Positions 22,712-22,885 of a stretch of DNA of 22,885 nt are shown here, piece by piece. A program made the translations under genes and the position numbers. A model generated the notes under the pieces. That model saw only the letters and a program-made list of their open reading frames with translations, had not been told where the DNA came from and ran no database searches. Source of the stretch: Acidithiobacillus montserratensis (lineage in GTDB: Bacteria > Pseudomonadota > Gammaproteobacteria > Acidithiobacillales > Acidithiobacillaceae); assembly GCF_018853465.1 (NCBI RefSeq), contig NZ_JABBOU010000049.1, positions 1-22,885 on the forward strand, written 5' to 3'. Position 1 is the stretch's first letter. Each line of letters opens with the position of its first letter.

Positions 22712-22885
22712 ATGAACTATCAACATCAATTTCACGCCGGCAATGCTGCCGATTGCGTCAAACATCTGGCGCTTTATCTGACGCTGACCGCTTTGACCCG
22801 CAAGGACACGCCCCTGGCGTATATGGACACCCACGCCGGGGCGGGTAGTTATACTCTGGGGGCTTCCGGCGAGCATCTCAGCGGT
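22712..22885 (+). CDS. rlmJ: 23S rRNA (adenine(2030)-N6)-methyltransferase RlmJ, N-terminal part (3' end outside window)
   Basis: RlmJ (YhiR) methylates A2030 of 23S rRNA. Only 58 residues are present before the window ends. They begin MNYQHQFHAGNAADCVKHLA, which matches the family's N-terminal YRHxFHAGNxADVxKH pattern, and continue to YMDTHAGAGSYTLG, the SAM-binding motif I of the family. AGGA lies 4 nt before the ATG. It is divergent from the GST gene. Confidence 0.93.
   Translation, partial: MNYQHQFHAGNAADCVKHLALYLTLTALTRKDTPLAYMDTHAGAGSYTLGASGEHLSG

Overview
The window reads as a stretch of housekeeping chromosome from a GC-rich, Gram-negative proteobacterium. Evidence for this is an ftsA-ftsZ pair, the aroQ-accB-accC-prmA-fis order, type IV pilus genes, SspB with its ClpX-binding tail, ZapD and a TraT-type outer-membrane lipoprotein. 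The family mix, with class I fructose-bisphosphatase, ferrochelatase and a PilB/PilS/PilR/PilD block, suggests an autotrophic Acidithiobacillus-like bacterium. That genus-level guess is inference and not proven by any single sequence feature.

Layout. (1) 1-1598, plus strand: 3' end of ftsA, then ftsZ. (2) 1611-2974, minus strand: a small helical-repeat protein and a ferritin-like di-iron protein sit where many proteobacteria carry lpxC. (3) 3210-7280, plus strand: aroQ, accB, accC, prmA, an MJ0042 zinc-ribbon membrane protein and a short Fis, tightly packed. (4) 7262-8376, minus strand: sspB translationally coupled to a soluble lytic transglycosylase. (5) 8377-8683: an AT-rich intergenic patch with two outward-facing promoter candidates. 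(6) 8684-9430, plus strand: a TraT-family lipoprotein, closed by a bidirectional terminator. (7) 9512-22623, minus strand: a 13-gene co-directional array, in transcription order a GST, xthA, hemH, slyD, anmK, aroE, pilB, pilS, pilR, pilD, coaE, zapD, fbp. (8) 22712-end, plus strand: the 5' end of rlmJ.

Functional links. FtsA, FtsZ and ZapD belong to the divisome. AroQ and AroE are two steps of the shikimate pathway in separate blocks. AccB and AccC form the biotin carboxylase half of acetyl-CoA carboxylase. PilB, PilS, PilR and PilD supply the extension ATPase, the sigma-54 two-component control and the prepilin peptidase of type IV pili, but the platform protein PilC, which usually lies between pilB and pilD, is absent here. 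AnmK and the lytic transglycosylase both act in peptidoglycan turnover.

No mobile element, CRISPR array, rRNA or tRNA was seen, and I found no convincing new multi-gene system. The points most worth a second look are the repeat/di-iron gene pair beside ftsZ, a doubled LDIP motif in the FtsZ tail, a palindrome at the putative sspB start site, the coupling of sspB to a lytic transglycosylase, and a long inverted repeat between slyD and anmK.
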